A DNA stretch of 64,000 bases from CAYMCO01 sp964388955 (GCA_964388955.1 CAYMCO010000029.1:6595-70594), one strand, 5' to 3'; counted from the first letter of the stretch, positions 17,324 through 27,223 are shown. Program-made: numbers and translations. Notes: a model not told the origin generated them from the letters alone.

Positions 17324-18265
17324 TCACTCTTCCACGGGGACCGGCACTCCGGAGACCACGTCGTCAACGAGGTCTGCGACCTCCCGGCCCCTCAGCTGTG
17401 CCTGCGGCGATATCATCAACCGGTGGGTGAGCACAAACGGGGCCATCCGCTTGACATCGTCAGGGATGACGTATTCCCGGCCCTGGATCGCCGCCCATGC
17501 CTGCGCCATCATGAACAACCCCAGGGTCGCGCGTGGGCTGGCGCCGAGGTCGATTTCCGGGTTTTCACGCGTCGCCCGGGCGACGGCGACGACATAATTG
17601 CGCACCGAGGTTTCCAGGCGCACGTCCTGCCGCAGGCGCCCCAGCTCCAGGATTTCCTCCGGGCTGGTAACCGCCCCCAAGGAGGCCAGCGGATCCCCCG
17701 CCCGGAAGCGCACCAGGATGTCGTTTTCCTCCGCTTCGTCCGGATAGCCGATCACCAGGCGCATTAAGAACCGATCCAGCTGCGCCTCGGGCAGGGGGAA
17801 CGTACCCTCCAACTCGACCGGGTTCTGAGTCGCCAGGACCAGAAAAGGGCGCGGCACCCCGCGGGACACGCCGTCCACCGTCACCTGCCGCTCCTGCATC
17901 GCCTCCAGCAAAGCAGACTGGGTGCGCGGGGTGGCGCGGTTGATCTCGTCCGCCAGGACGATCTGGCTCATCACAGGCCCCGGACGGTATTCAAAGCTCT
18001 GCATTTTCTGGTTGAACCAGTTGATTCCCGTCACATCAGAGGGCAGCAGATCGGGCGTGAACTGGATCCGCTGAAATGTGCAGCCGAGCGATGCCGCAAG
18101 AGAGCGCGCCAACGTCGTCTTCCCGATTCCCGGGACATCCTCCAGCAGGATATGCCCCTCGCACAAGACCGCCGCCAACGCCATATCGATGACCTCACCC
18201 TTGCCGACGATCACCTGCTGTATGTTTTCGCGGATCCTCCGCGCCACCTGGCTGACTTTTCCCAT
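17324..18265 (-). CDS. MoxR-family AAA+ ATPase
   Basis: A 313-residue MoxR ATPase. Walker A is EDVPGIGKTTLA, Walker B is IVLADEINRATPRTQSALLEAMQE, and sensor 1 lies in LVLATQNPVELEGTFPLPEAQLDRF, all typical. MoxR proteins act as chaperone-like ATPases for partner VWA/DUF58 proteins. The ATG at 18265 begins the conserved helical start; the frame runs open much further upstream (to 19306), but that part is antisense to the helicase gene and is not coding. First gene of a five-gene operon ending with the sigma factor and small membrane protein. Confidence 0.93.
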   Translation of the reverse strand: MGKVSQVARRIRENIQQVIVGKGEVIDMALAAVLCEGHILLEDVPGIGKTTLARSLAASLGCTFQRIQFTPDLLPSDVTGINWFNQKMQSFEYRPGPVMSQIVLADEINRATPRTQSALLEAMQERQVTVDGVSRGVPRPFLVLATQNPVELEGTFPLPEAQLDRFLMRLVIGYPDEAEENDILVRFRAGDPLASLGAVTSPEEILELGRLRQDVRLETSVRNYVVAVARATRENPEIDLGASPRATLGLFMMAQAWAAIQGREYVIPDDVKRMAPFVLTHRLMISPQAQLRGREVADLVDDVVSGVPVPVEE

Positions 18266-18300
18266 GTCTCGCCTCTTGTCCCTCACCCCTTCGAGGCGCG

Positions 18301-18336
18301 AGTATAGCATGGATCGCGGGGCCCCAATGTTATAAT
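18301..18336. promoter_or_regulatory. Divergent -10 boxes of moxR and the DinG-type gene
   Basis: TATAAT on the plus strand (18331-18336) lies 13 bases before the helicase ATG. TATACT on the minus strand (18306-18301) lies about 35 bases before moxR. The -35 regions of both are weak. The helicase mRNA would have a leader of only a few bases. Confidence 0.55.
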
Positions 18337-18349
18337 CCAAGACCACAGG

Positions 18350-21136
18350 ATGAGAACACTGGTCGCGCTCGATGTGGAAACCACAGGATTGGACCCGGAA
18401 CGCGATGCCATTATCGAGTTTGGCGCCGTGCGCTTCCGAGATACCCACGTGGAAGAGCCATTTCACCGACTGATCAACCCCGGCCGTCCCCTTCCCCCCG
18501 AGATCGTCAACCTCACCGGTATCACCGACGACATGCTCGCCGGAGCGCCGCGCATGACCCGGGTGCTCGACGACATTAGATCGTACGTCGGCGATGACCC
18601 GATCCTCGGCCACAGCGTCCAATTCGATCTCGCTTTTCTCCAGCCCAAAGGGCTGTTCCGCGACAATCAGCGCCTGGACACCTATGATCTGGCCTCCGTA
18701 TTGATGCCCTCCGCCGCCCGCTACAGTCTTTCTGCTCTGGCGAGCGCCCTTGCGGTGCCCGTCCGGGAGACGCATCGTGCCCTCGACGACGCCCAGACCA
18801 CCCGCATGGTCTTCATGCGCCTGATGGACATCGTACGAGAGCTCCCCTGGGAGCTGGTGGAGGAGATCACCCGTCTCGGCGCTGAGGTGGAGTGGGGCGC
18901 GGGGTTCATCTTCGACGAAGTGTTCGAGGACCTGCGCGACCGCGCACCGGCGCTGCGCCACGAGGCCTTCCACCTGTCTTTTCCCGGGCCGGATGCACTT
19001 GGAGATCCGATCGTCCCGAGAGACCCGCCGCAACCTCTGGACCCGGAGGCGTTGTCGGCGCTCATCGAACCGGGAGGCGCGGTGGCCGAGAATTTCCCCG
19101 CCTATGAACACCGGGCAGAGCAGATAGCCATGCTGCAGGCCGTGGCCCAGGCGCTGTCCGAAAGCCAACACCTGCTGGTGGAGGCCGGCACAGGCATCGG
19201 GAAATCCCTGGCCTACCTGATCCCTGCCTTCGCCTGGGCGGAGCGCAACGGGGAGCGCGTGGTGGTCTCCACCAACACCATCAATCTCCAGGACCAGCTC
19301 ATCCACAAGGACGTCCCCGACCTGGACCAGGCCCTAGGGAAGGACTATCGGGCTGCGGTGCTCAAGGGCCGCGCCAATTACCTGTGTCCGCGCAGGCTTT
19401 CCGCCCTCCGGCGAGTCGGCCCCGGATCCGCGGAGGAGATGCGGGTGCTGGCCAAGGTGCTGGTATGGCTGGCTCGCGACGGAACCGGCGATCGAACCGA
19501 GATCACTCTGCGCGGGCCGGGAGAGGCCGCCGTTTGGTCGTCTTTGTCCTCGGACAGCCCGGAGTGTTCCCCGGACTCCTGCCACGCCTTTGGGGAAGGC
19601 GCTTGTCCCTACTACTTCGCCCGCCAGGCCGCCGAGCGGGCGCACGTGGTGATCGTCAACCACGCGCTTCTGCTGGCGGATATCATGGCCGGCAACCGCG
19701 TGATTCCCGAATTCCGCTACTTGATTGTGGACGAGGCCCATCACCTGGAATCCGCCACCACCCAGTCCATGCGGCTGCGGGTGACCGAATCCGAAATCAG
19801 CCGCCTGCTGCGCGCCATCGACCGCGCCCGGGACGGTCTGCCGGGTCGTATGGTTGAAATCGCGCGCGCCGAACTGAAGCCGGAGGCATTGGAGAGGGTG
19901 CGCAGCGCCTCGGTCGAGATCGCCCAGAGGGCCCGGGAATGCCAGAGGATGGCTTCGGCGTTCTTTTCGGCCGTGGGTGAGTTCCTCGCCGAGCAGCGGG
20001 AGGGCGCCGATATCGGCCCGTATCCGCAGCAGGTGCGAATCACTCCTTCCACCCGCACTCTCCCGGGGTGGACACCCGTCGAGATCAGCCTGGATGATCT
20101 GACTCCACCGCTTTCGGACCTCTCCGCAAGGCTGATCAGCATTGGGGACGAATTGGCTGAGCTGGGCGCCCGGGGCTCCAGCGCCGCCGAGGATCTGGCG
20201 GTGTCCGTCCGCGGTCTTGGCCGGGATCTGGGCGAGATACACGATCAGCTCACGCATATCGTCTTCGACCCCGCCAACAATGTGGTCTATTGGGCGGAGA
20301 TCCACCCCAGGGCAATGGCGCCCTCTCTGAACGCCGCGCCGCTGGAGATCGGGACCATGGTGCAGCGCTTTCTGTGGCACGAAAAAGAATCGGTGATCAT
20401 GACCTCCGCCACGCTCACCACTGCGGGCGAATTCGATTACATGCGCCAGCGCTTGATGGCACAGGAGGCCGAGGAGTTGGCCTTGGGATCGCCCTTCGAC
20501 TACGAGAACTCGGCCATGTTGTACCTGATCAACGACATTCCAGAGCCCAACGATCGGCGCAGATACCAATATGCGGTCGAGAAAGGCCTGACCGGATTGT
20601 GCAAAGCCACCGGGGGGCGGGCCCTGGTGCTGTTCACTTCCTACAACCAACTCCGGCGCACCTCCCAAGCCATCTCGGGCCCGCTCGCCAACTACGGCAT
20701 TGTGGTCTACGAGCAGGGGGAGGGCGCCTCCCGACACGCCCTTCTGGAGAGCTTCCGGACAACCGATCAGGCGGTTCTGCTGGGCACCCGCTCCTTCTGG
20801 GAGGGTGTGGACGTCCCCGGGCCGGCGCTCTCCGTGCTCGCGCTCATCCGGCTGCCCTTCGACGTGCCCAGCGACCCCATCATCGCCGCACGCTCCGAGA
20901 CCTACGAGTCCCCCTTCGATCAGTACGCCGTTCCCGAGGCCGTCCTTCGTTTCCGGCAAGGCTTCGGGCGGTTGATTCGCACCCGTTCGGACCGCGGAGT
21001 TGTGGCGGTTTTCGACGTGCGCGTGCTGACCAAGAACTACGGACGAGCCTTCATCGACTCGCTCCCACGCTGTACCGTGCGCCGCGGCCCGCTCGCCAAC
21101 CTTCCCAGTGCTGCCGCTCGCTGGCTGGGGATATAG
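18350..21136 (+). CDS. DinG-type exonuclease-helicase
   Basis: 928 residues joining two parts. Residues 1-170 form a DnaQ-like 3'-5' exonuclease with ALDVETTGLDP (Asp and Glu), ILGHSVQFDLAF and HRALDDAQTT, so the DEDDh residues are all present. Residues 230-920 form an XPD/DinG superfamily 2 helicase with Walker A VEAGTGIGKSLAYL, DEAH box VDEAHHLE, and a late GFGRLIRT motif VI. Cysteines in NYLCPRR, PECSPDSC and GACPYY fit the Fe-S cluster domain of this family, which would be a client of the nearby SUF genes. The combination is common in Firmicutes and relatives. Proposed role: DNA repair of structured substrates. Confidence 0.93.
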   Translation: MRTLVALDVETTGLDPERDAIIEFGAVRFRDTHVEEPFHRLINPGRPLPPEIVNLTGITDDMLAGAPRMTRVLDDIRSYVGDDPILGHSVQFDLAFLQPKGLFRDNQRLDTYDLASVLMPSAARYSLSALASALAVPVRETHRALDDAQTTRMVFMRLMDIVRELPWELVEEITRLGAEVEWGAGFIFDEVFEDLRDRAPALRHEAFHLSFPGPDALGDPIVPRDPPQPLDPEALSALIEPGGAVAENFPAYEHRAEQIAMLQAVAQALSESQHLLVEAGTGIGKSLAYLIPAFAWAERNGERVVVSTNTINLQDQLIHKDVPDLDQALGKDYRAAVLKGRANYLCPRRLSALRRVGPGSAEEMRVLAKVLVWLARDGTGDRTEITLRGPGEAAVWSSLSSDSPECSPDSCHAFGEGACPYYFARQAAERAHVVIVNHALLLADIMAGNRVIPEFRYLIVDEAHHLESATTQSMRLRVTESEISRLLRAIDRARDGLPGRMVEIARAELKPEALERVRSASVEIAQRARECQRMASAFFSAVGEFLAEQREGADIGPYPQQVRITPSTRTLPGWTPVEISLDDLTPPLSDLSARLISIGDELAELGARGSSAAEDLAVSVRGLGRDLGEIHDQLTHIVFDPANNVVYWAEIHPRAMAPSLNAAPLEIGTMVQRFLWHEKESVIMTSATLTTAGEFDYMRQRLMAQEAEELALGSPFDYENSAMLYLINDIPEPNDRRRYQYAVEKGLTGLCKATGGRALVLFTSYNQLRRTSQAISGPLANYGIVVYEQGEGASRHALLESFRTTDQAVLLGTRSFWEGVDVPGPALSVLALIRLPFDVPSDPIIAARSETYESPFDQYAVPEAVLRFRQGFGRLIRTRSDRGVVAVFDVRVLTKNYGRAFIDSLPRCTVRRGPLANLPSAAARWLGI

Positions 21137-21814
21137 GCGCACCGCGCTGTGCGGCATGCGCGGCGCGCGAAGGACGACCGGCATTGGGCCACGCGCCGTA
21201 ATCCGGATGGCGAACGACAGGGCTTTCGAGCGCCGTGAACGTGCCAACGTGCAACGTGTAACGCCTGACCCGCAACCTCGCTTGCCCCCTGCTCCGCTGC
21301 TCCGCTTCTCCCCTCCCCCCCTCTCCTCCGCCCTGCTGCTCCCACGCCGCCGCCCACCATACCCCTCTTAAGCCCCTGGGCTGGCGAAAATGCCTACCAC
21401 GAACGGCTGACTTCAAGCGCGTGGGCAGTGAGCGCTTTGGCGCTTTCTTGGTGCGACACGAATAGATGGCGATGGCGGGCAGCCACAAGGGCTGCCCCTA
21501 CGGCTTGTACTCGCACCAGCCTCGCGCCAGGTGGGAAGATGCTCATGCCGGAGATGTCTTTGTGTGGACGCCGCGCCGGGGTGTCTCAAAGGTGCCGTAG
21601 GACGACTTAGGCCTCCGGCAGGTGAGGATGATGAGCGGCTGGGTAGGGAGATGGCCGCGCCAACTCAGGGCTCATCACTCTCCCGGGGCCCCTCCTTCCT
21701 CCCTCCCGTCGTCCCATCGATTGCATCCCAAGACACTTGCCACAATAATTGACGGTGGGCGAGGCCCACTCCCTCCTCGCAGGCCCGGGCCCAGCGAATC
21801 CAGGAGAACACCAG
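21137..21814. other. Gene-free gap with word array and palindrome
   Basis: No gene is supported. About 21170-21350 is a word-like array: variations on AACGTGCAACGTG, CGCAACC and CTGCTCCGCTGCTCC. A 24-25 base phrase at 21238-21262 recurs with two changes at 34589-34613. The ACAAG-loop palindrome (copy 2) is at 21477-21497. A weak promoter-like TTGCAT-N17-AATAAT lies at 21721-21749, before the peptidase gene. Confidence 0.6.
21477..21497. repeat. Short palindrome with ACAAG loop (copy 2)
   Basis: GGGCAGCC-ACAAG-GGCTGCCC, a perfect 8-bp stem, followed by CTAC as in the copy at 2404. Intergenic, REP-like. Confidence 0.6.
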
Positions 21815-23182
21815 ATGGAAACAGCCCTCCAGCTCGCCGAACAGCACCAAGGCCGATTCCTCCGGCAGCTCATCGACCTGCTGCGCATCCCCTCCGTGTC
21901 CACCGACTCCGAATCCCGCGAGGCGGTACTCCGGGCCGCGCGGTGGAACGCCGATCGTTTGCGCGCTCTGGGGGCGACCGGTGTCCAAGTCCTGCCCGTG
22001 GGCGAGCATCAGGCGGTGCTCGGCGAAATCGCCGGGCCCGCGTCGGCGCAGACCCTGCTGGTATACGGCCACTACGACGTCATGCCCCCAGATCCCATCG
22101 AAGCATGGACCTCCAAGCCCTTCGAACCGGTCGTGCGCGACGATTACATCTACGGGCGCGGGGCGAGCGATATGAAGGCCCAGTTGGTGGCTTTCTACTC
22201 GGCGATCGATTGCCTGGAGCAAGCCAGTGGGGTGCCCGTCAAGCTGGTCTTTCTCTTGGACGGCGCCGAGGAGGCCGGCTCTGATGCGCTGGATGATTTC
22301 ATCCGCGCCCAGGCGGACCGGTTGGCCTGCGACTTCTGCCTCAACTTGGACGGAAACATCCTCGGCCCCGAGCAGCCCTCTCTGACTTACGCCGTGCGGG
22401 GGATCGCGTATTTCGAACTCCACGTACGCGGTCCGGAACGGGATCTGCACTCCGGCAAATTCGGCGGCCCGGTGGACAACCCGGCCCTGGTGCTGTGCGA
22501 GGTCATCGGCAAAATGCGGGACGACCACGGCCGCGTGGCCCTTCCCGGCTTCTATGACCCCGTCCGCCCGCTCTCGGCGGAGGAGCGGGCGGCGATCGCC
22601 GATCTTCCCACCGACGATGCGTGGTGGGAAAGGAGCGCCGGCGTCAGGGCGCTGCGGCGGGAAGGCGATTTCACCGCTACCGAGCTGGCCACGGCCCAGC
22701 CGACATTGAACATCAACGGCCTTCTTGCCGGACACACCGGCCCCGGTGCCAAGACCGTGATCCCCGCCAGCGCCATGGCCAAGATCTCCATGCGTTTGGT
22801 GCCGGATCAGAACGCCGCCCAGGTGGAGGCGAGCCTGATCGAACACCTGCACGCCCATATGCCGGATACGGTCGAGTGGGAATTGCGTGAGCTGCCCGGC
22901 ATCCGCCCGGCCGTGATGGATCGGGACGCCCCGCAGGTGAGGGCGGCCGCCCGCGCCTTGCGAGATACTTGGGGCGTGGAGCCGCTGTTCGTGCGCGAGG
23001 GCGCCAGCGTCCCCATCAACAGCCAAGTGGCAGAGGTCTTGGGCGCGGGCAGCATCAACATGGGCTTCGGCCTGCCGGACGACAATATCCACGCCCCCGA
23101 CGAGCGCATGAATCTGACTCTCTTTCGCCGCGGCATCGAGGCCTACATCCGGTATCTGCAGGAGCTGGGACGGCTAACCTGA
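21815..23182 (+). CDS. M20-family metallopeptidase (dipeptidase-like)
   Basis: A 455-residue cytosolic M20 hydrolase. Metal-site motifs are visible in order: YGHYDVMP (His and Asp), GRGASDMKAQ (bridging Asp), LDGAEEAGS (catalytic and metal Glu), NLDGN (Asp) and the late FGLPDDNIHAPDE (His). The middle insertion is the dimerisation lid domain. The family includes carnosinase-type and succinyl-diaminopimelate-type enzymes; the length and lid suggest a dipeptidase acting on small peptides. The ATG at 21815 has AGGAG eight bases upstream and is preferred to the earlier in-frame start at 21749. Confidence 0.92.
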   Translation: METALQLAEQHQGRFLRQLIDLLRIPSVSTDSESREAVLRAARWNADRLRALGATGVQVLPVGEHQAVLGEIAGPASAQTLLVYGHYDVMPPDPIEAWTSKPFEPVVRDDYIYGRGASDMKAQLVAFYSAIDCLEQASGVPVKLVFLLDGAEEAGSDALDDFIRAQADRLACDFCLNLDGNILGPEQPSLTYAVRGIAYFELHVRGPERDLHSGKFGGPVDNPALVLCEVIGKMRDDHGRVALPGFYDPVRPLSAEERAAIADLPTDDAWWERSAGVRALRREGDFTATELATAQPTLNINGLLAGHTGPGAKTVIPASAMAKISMRLVPDQNAAQVEASLIEHLHAHMPDTVEWELRELPGIRPAVMDRDAPQVRAAARALRDTWGVEPLFVREGASVPINSQVAEVLGAGSINMGFGLPDDNIHAPDERMNLTLFRRGIEAYIRYLQELGRLT

Positions 23183-23308
23183 CGCCTCGTCCGAGCGAGC
23201 GTCGAGCCCTGCGGTGCGCCTTTCGCGGATAGCCAGAGACCTCAGGGGATTTTCCTTATCCGACTCCGTCCCGCGAGCTGCCCCGTCCTGACCCCCTGTC
23301 ACCAACCG

Positions 23309-25138
23309 CTAGATCGCGTGTCTCTTGTACTGACTGAGGTAGAGGTGATGGTAGAAGCCCCGCTTGGCCAGCAGGGCGTCGTGGCTTCCTCGCTCAACAA
23401 TGCGGCCATCCCGAATGACAAGCACGTTGTCCGCCCCGCGGATGGTGCTCAAGCGGTGCGCGACGACGAAGCTGGTGCGGCCGGCCATCAACCGCAGCAG
23501 CGCCGCTTGGATGCGGATCTCGGTGCGCGTGTCAACGCTGCTGGTGGCCTCATCCAAGATCAAGATGCGCGGATTCGCCAGGATCGCACGCGCGATGGTG
23601 ATTAGCTGCCGCTGGCCCTGGCTCAAGTTGCCGCCCCGCTCCGAAAGTCGGGTTTGATAGCCTTGGGGAAGCTGGCGGATGAAGTAATTCGCGTCCGCCA
23701 GCGAAGCGGCCCGGACGCATTCCTCATCGGTCGCATCCAACCGCCCATAGCGAATGTTCTCCATGATTGTTTGCGAGAATAGATAGGAATCCTGCAGCAC
23801 AATGCCCAACTGGCGCCTCAGGCTCTCCTTTTGAACGCTCCGGATGTCCCGGCCATCGAAACAAATCGCGCCTTTGTCCACGTCGTAGAAGCGCGCGAGC
23901 AGGTTCACCAGCGTCGTCTTGCCAGCGCCGGTCGGTCCCACCAAGGCGATCGTCTGCCCGGCACGGGCCTTCAGGCTCATATCCTTGATGACCGGAATTT
24001 CCCGGCGATAGCCGAAACTAACGTGCTCAAATTGCACGTCGCCGTGAATCGACTCCAAGGCAGCTGCTCCGGGCGCGTCCGCCAGCTCGGACTGGGTATC
24101 CATGACTTCAAACACCCGCTCCGCCCCGGCCAAGGCGGCCTGGATGTCGTTGTATATGTTGGCGAGCTGTCGAAGCGGCTGGATGAAGCGCCGCCCGTAG
24201 CTGATGAATGCCGCGATCGTCCCGACCGTCGTCAATCCCCTCAGCGCAAGCCACCCGCCAAGCCCCGCGAGCACGATCACAAACAGATTTCCGAGGATGT
24301 TCGTCAGCGGCATTAGCAGCAGGGCATAGGAGTTGGCGTACAGGCCCGCCCGATAGACCGCCTCATTGTCATCGCGGAAGGCAGCGATCGCCCGATCCCT
24401 GCGTCGGAAGGCCTTGACCACCCGCTGCCCGCTGATGGTCTCTTCCATCGTGCTGTTGAGGTCCCCCAGCTCCCTCTGCAGGTCGCGATATCCCCGTCGC
24501 GTGTACCGGGCGACGAACGCTGTAAACCAAAGGGTGAGCGGCACCACCAGCACGGAAGCCAGCGCCAGCCATGCATTCAGCACGAACATGGTCACCAGAA
24601 TCCCCACCAAAGTGAGTCCTCCAGCCAGGAGCGAGGTGACATTCTGGGAGACGGCCTGATTGATGGCGTCGATATCGTTTGTCAGACGGCTCATCAGGCC
24701 GCCAGAAGGGTTGTGATCGTAGAAAGCCAATGGCAGGCCCTGGAGATGGGAGAATAGATCCTGCCGCAGTTGCTGTAGCGCGCGCTGTGAGACATGGGCG
24801 ATCCAGGCATCGCCGGCGGCGTGGAGGGCGGCGCTGGCGAAATAGACTCCCAGCATCAACAGCGCGATTCGACCCACCCCGGCGGCATCCCCAACGGAGA
24901 TAAAGCGGTCGATCGCCACTCCCATGAGGTATGGGCCTGCCAGATCCAACAGCGTGTAGAGCAGCACGATGCCGAACACCCCACCCATCGCGGGCAGGAA
25001 CGGCTGAAGATAGGCCAGCAGCCGGCGCAGGGATTGCAGCGGAGATCTCGCCTTCTCGATTCTGCCCGGCTGAGATGGACTGCGCCCGAGGCCCGGCCGC
25101 AGTCGAACCTCCTGCCGGCGGCCGCTCGGCTCAGACAT
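23309..25138 (-). CDS. ABC exporter half-transporter, second subunit
   Basis: A 609-residue MsbA/BmrA-type half-transporter. Six membrane helices (about 45-330) precede a nucleotide-binding domain with Walker A VGPTGAGKTTLV, signature NLSQGQRQL and Walker B ILILDEATSSVD. The usual LSGGQ reads LSQGQ and the catalytic Glu after Walker B is kept. The ATG at 25138 overlaps the end of the partner gene by eight bases, so the pair is co-translated and probably forms a heterodimer. Substrate cannot be predicted; drugs or lipids are typical for the family. Confidence 0.92.
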   Translation of the reverse strand: MSEPSGRRQEVRLRPGLGRSPSQPGRIEKARSPLQSLRRLLAYLQPFLPAMGGVFGIVLLYTLLDLAGPYLMGVAIDRFISVGDAAGVGRIALLMLGVYFASAALHAAGDAWIAHVSQRALQQLRQDLFSHLQGLPLAFYDHNPSGGLMSRLTNDIDAINQAVSQNVTSLLAGGLTLVGILVTMFVLNAWLALASVLVVPLTLWFTAFVARYTRRGYRDLQRELGDLNSTMEETISGQRVVKAFRRRDRAIAAFRDDNEAVYRAGLYANSYALLLMPLTNILGNLFVIVLAGLGGWLALRGLTTVGTIAAFISYGRRFIQPLRQLANIYNDIQAALAGAERVFEVMDTQSELADAPGAAALESIHGDVQFEHVSFGYRREIPVIKDMSLKARAGQTIALVGPTGAGKTTLVNLLARFYDVDKGAICFDGRDIRSVQKESLRRQLGIVLQDSYLFSQTIMENIRYGRLDATDEECVRAASLADANYFIRQLPQGYQTRLSERGGNLSQGQRQLITIARAILANPRILILDEATSSVDTRTEIRIQAALLRLMAGRTSFVVAHRLSTIRGADNVLVIRDGRIVERGSHDALLAKRGFYHHLYLSQYKRHAI

Positions 25139-26903
25139 GAGCACCATCACCTTCGTGGCCGTTCAGCATCGGCCGCTCGCCAAGCTGAGAATCGTATATT
25201 TCCCGGTACACTACGCTCGATCGCATCAGTTGCTCGTGTGTGCCTTCGGCGACGATCCCCCCTTTCTCCAGCACAATGATCCGATCCGCATTCAGCACAG
25301 TGCTGATTCGCTGTGCCACCACGAAACGGGTGCCCCTTCTCCGTATCCGGTCCAGAGACTCCTGGATCCGAGATTCGGTTTCCACGTCCACCGAACTGGT
25401 GCTGTCGTCCAGGATTAGGATTGCCGGCCGGGGCAGGATCGCCCTCGCGATGGCGATCCGCTGCTTCTGCCCGCCCGATAGGTTGACGCCTCGCTCCTCC
25501 ACTCGCGTGTCATATGCATCCGGCAGCTGCATGATGAAGTCGTGGGCCTGTGCAGCCTTGGCTGCCTCCACCATCTCATCATCGCTCGCTTCCGGGAAGC
25601 CATAGCGGATGTTTTCTGCCACCGTGCCGGAGAAGAGAACGCTCTCCTGGAGCACAATACCGATATGCGCCAGGAGAGACTCTTGCCGCAGGTCGCGCAC
25701 ATCCCGGCCATCAACGGTGACACGGCCGTGGGTCACATCGTAGAACCGCGGCACAAGGTTCACCAAGGTTGTCTTTCCGGACCCTGTGGCCCCCAAGAGG
25801 GCCACTGTTTCCCCCGGCTGCGCGGAAAAGCTGATCCCGTCCAGGGCCAACTCGCCCCCGTCCCCGTCATAGCTGAAACACACGTCTTCGAATGTCACCT
25901 TTCCGGGCGTCTCCCGCGGCAGGTCCTGAGCACCTTGCCGGTCCAGCACCAGCACAGGCTCATCAAGCGTCTGTCGGATACGTTCCGCCGACGCGTTTGC
26001 TGCTGCCAGCACCTGGGCCAGGTTCGACATGATGACCAAGGGAGTCATCGTTGTCAGCAGGTAGTTGGTGAAGGCCACGATCTCGCCCAGCGTTAGCCCT
26101 CCCCGGATGGTTTGCAGACCGCCGACCCAAATGACGAGCGCAATGCCGGCGTTGATGAGAAAGGTCAGAGACGGCATCAGCAAGGCCAAATACTGCATCA
26201 CTTGAATGGTCTTGTCCGCTAATCCCTGATTGGCGCCGGAGAAGCGGCGGATCTCATGCTTTGTGCGTGTGAACGCCTTCACGACACGGATTCCGGCGAG
26301 GTTCTCCTGCAGGGTGTTGTTCAAGGTATCCAGCCCGCCTTGCACATCCAGGTACAGCGGCTGGGTCTTCGAGATGAACCATACGATGATCCCACCCATG
26401 ACCAGCAACAGAGGCAGCATCGCCGAAGCCAGCCTGGGACTCGTGGATAACATCAGGATCAGGCTGCCGATCATCAGCAATGGCGCGCGTGTGCCGATGC
26501 GAATTGATATGCGCATGATGCGCTGCAGCATGGCGATATCGCTGGTGAGACGAACGATGAGTTGGCCGGTCAATAGGTGATCCAGATTACCGAAAGAGAA
26601 GGATTGGATCTTCAGGAAGAGTGCATCCCGCACGTCCCGGCCGGCCCCCTCGCTGACCTGTACGCTGAGGATATTGTTGCCGATCGCCATCAGCGTGCTC
26701 AGCGCGGTGATGCCCAGCATGATCAGCGTGGTCGTCATGATGACAGGGAGATCGTTGTCGGCGATGCCCTGGTCGATGATGCGCTCCACCAACCGGGGGA
26801 TGGCCAGATCGCTGAAAACGACAAACACAAGCATCACCAGCGCCAGGATGCTCTTGCGGACATAAGGGGCCATGAAACCGCGCAGGCTCAGGAGCGCTTT
26901 CAT
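25131..26903 (-). CDS. ABC exporter half-transporter, first subunit
   Basis: A 590-residue half-transporter with six membrane helices (residues 15-290) and an NBD with Walker A LGATGSGKTTLV, signature NLSGGQKQRI and Walker B ILILDDSTSSVD. The residue after Walker B, normally the catalytic Glu, is Asp here. The partner subunit keeps Glu, which is the pattern of a heterodimeric exporter with one degenerate ATP site (as in BmrCD or TM287/288). TATAAT lies eight bases before the ATG, so the message is likely leaderless. Confidence 0.92.
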   Translation of the reverse strand: MKALLSLRGFMAPYVRKSILALVMLVFVVFSDLAIPRLVERIIDQGIADNDLPVIMTTTLIMLGITALSTLMAIGNNILSVQVSEGAGRDVRDALFLKIQSFSFGNLDHLLTGQLIVRLTSDIAMLQRIMRISIRIGTRAPLLMIGSLILMLSTSPRLASAMLPLLLVMGGIIVWFISKTQPLYLDVQGGLDTLNNTLQENLAGIRVVKAFTRTKHEIRRFSGANQGLADKTIQVMQYLALLMPSLTFLINAGIALVIWVGGLQTIRGGLTLGEIVAFTNYLLTTMTPLVIMSNLAQVLAAANASAERIRQTLDEPVLVLDRQGAQDLPRETPGKVTFEDVCFSYDGDGGELALDGISFSAQPGETVALLGATGSGKTTLVNLVPRFYDVTHGRVTVDGRDVRDLRQESLLAHIGIVLQESVLFSGTVAENIRYGFPEASDDEMVEAAKAAQAHDFIMQLPDAYDTRVEERGVNLSGGQKQRIAIARAILPRPAILILDDSTSSVDVETESRIQESLDRIRRRGTRFVVAQRISTVLNADRIIVLEKGGIVAEGTHEQLMRSSVVYREIYDSQLGERPMLNGHEGDGAHV

Positions 26904-26911
26904 CGGCGTGC

Positions 26912-26917
26912 ATTATA
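26912..26917 (-). promoter_or_regulatory. -10 box of the ABC exporter operon
   Basis: TATAAT on the minus strand, eight bases from the ATG at 26903, with only a weak -35 match upstream. It implies a leader of zero to two bases. Confidence 0.6.
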
Positions 26918-27223
26918 GCTCCGGGCCAACGCCGAGCCCATTCGCGGTGTGCTGTGCGGTATGCGCCACGAGCGACGAGCCGTAAACTGTCGAGCCGACC
27001 GCCGAGAGCCGATGGCCCGATCCAACTTGCCAACCTGCAACCTGTCAACGTCTTGCGCCATGCGGTTTGCGCGACGCGCCAAGGGCCATGAGCGATAAGC
27101 GATGAGCCCGAAGCGACAAGCCGGCCGCCGGTGCCCGAGAATCGGTCGCCGGCCGCCAACAGCCCCAGGACTTTCGACCTTCGGCCTGTAACCTGCAGCC
27201 TCCAACCGTCCTCCCCTGCCCAA

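Noticed and set aside
18266..19306. Long antisense open frame continuing the MoxR gene upstream across the DinG-type gene
   Set aside because: The conserved MoxR protein starts at 18265. The upstream part has no family similarity and is antisense to a clear exonuclease domain; the openness reflects codon bias.
19334..21247. 637-codon minus-strand ORF opposite the DinG-type helicase
   Set aside because: It mirrors the helicase frame, has composition typical of antisense shadows and no recognisable domain.
21749..21814. Upstream start of the M20 peptidase
   Set aside because: No Shine-Dalgarno precedes it and the extra residues are not family-like; the ATG at 21815 with AGGAG fits the conserved N-terminus.
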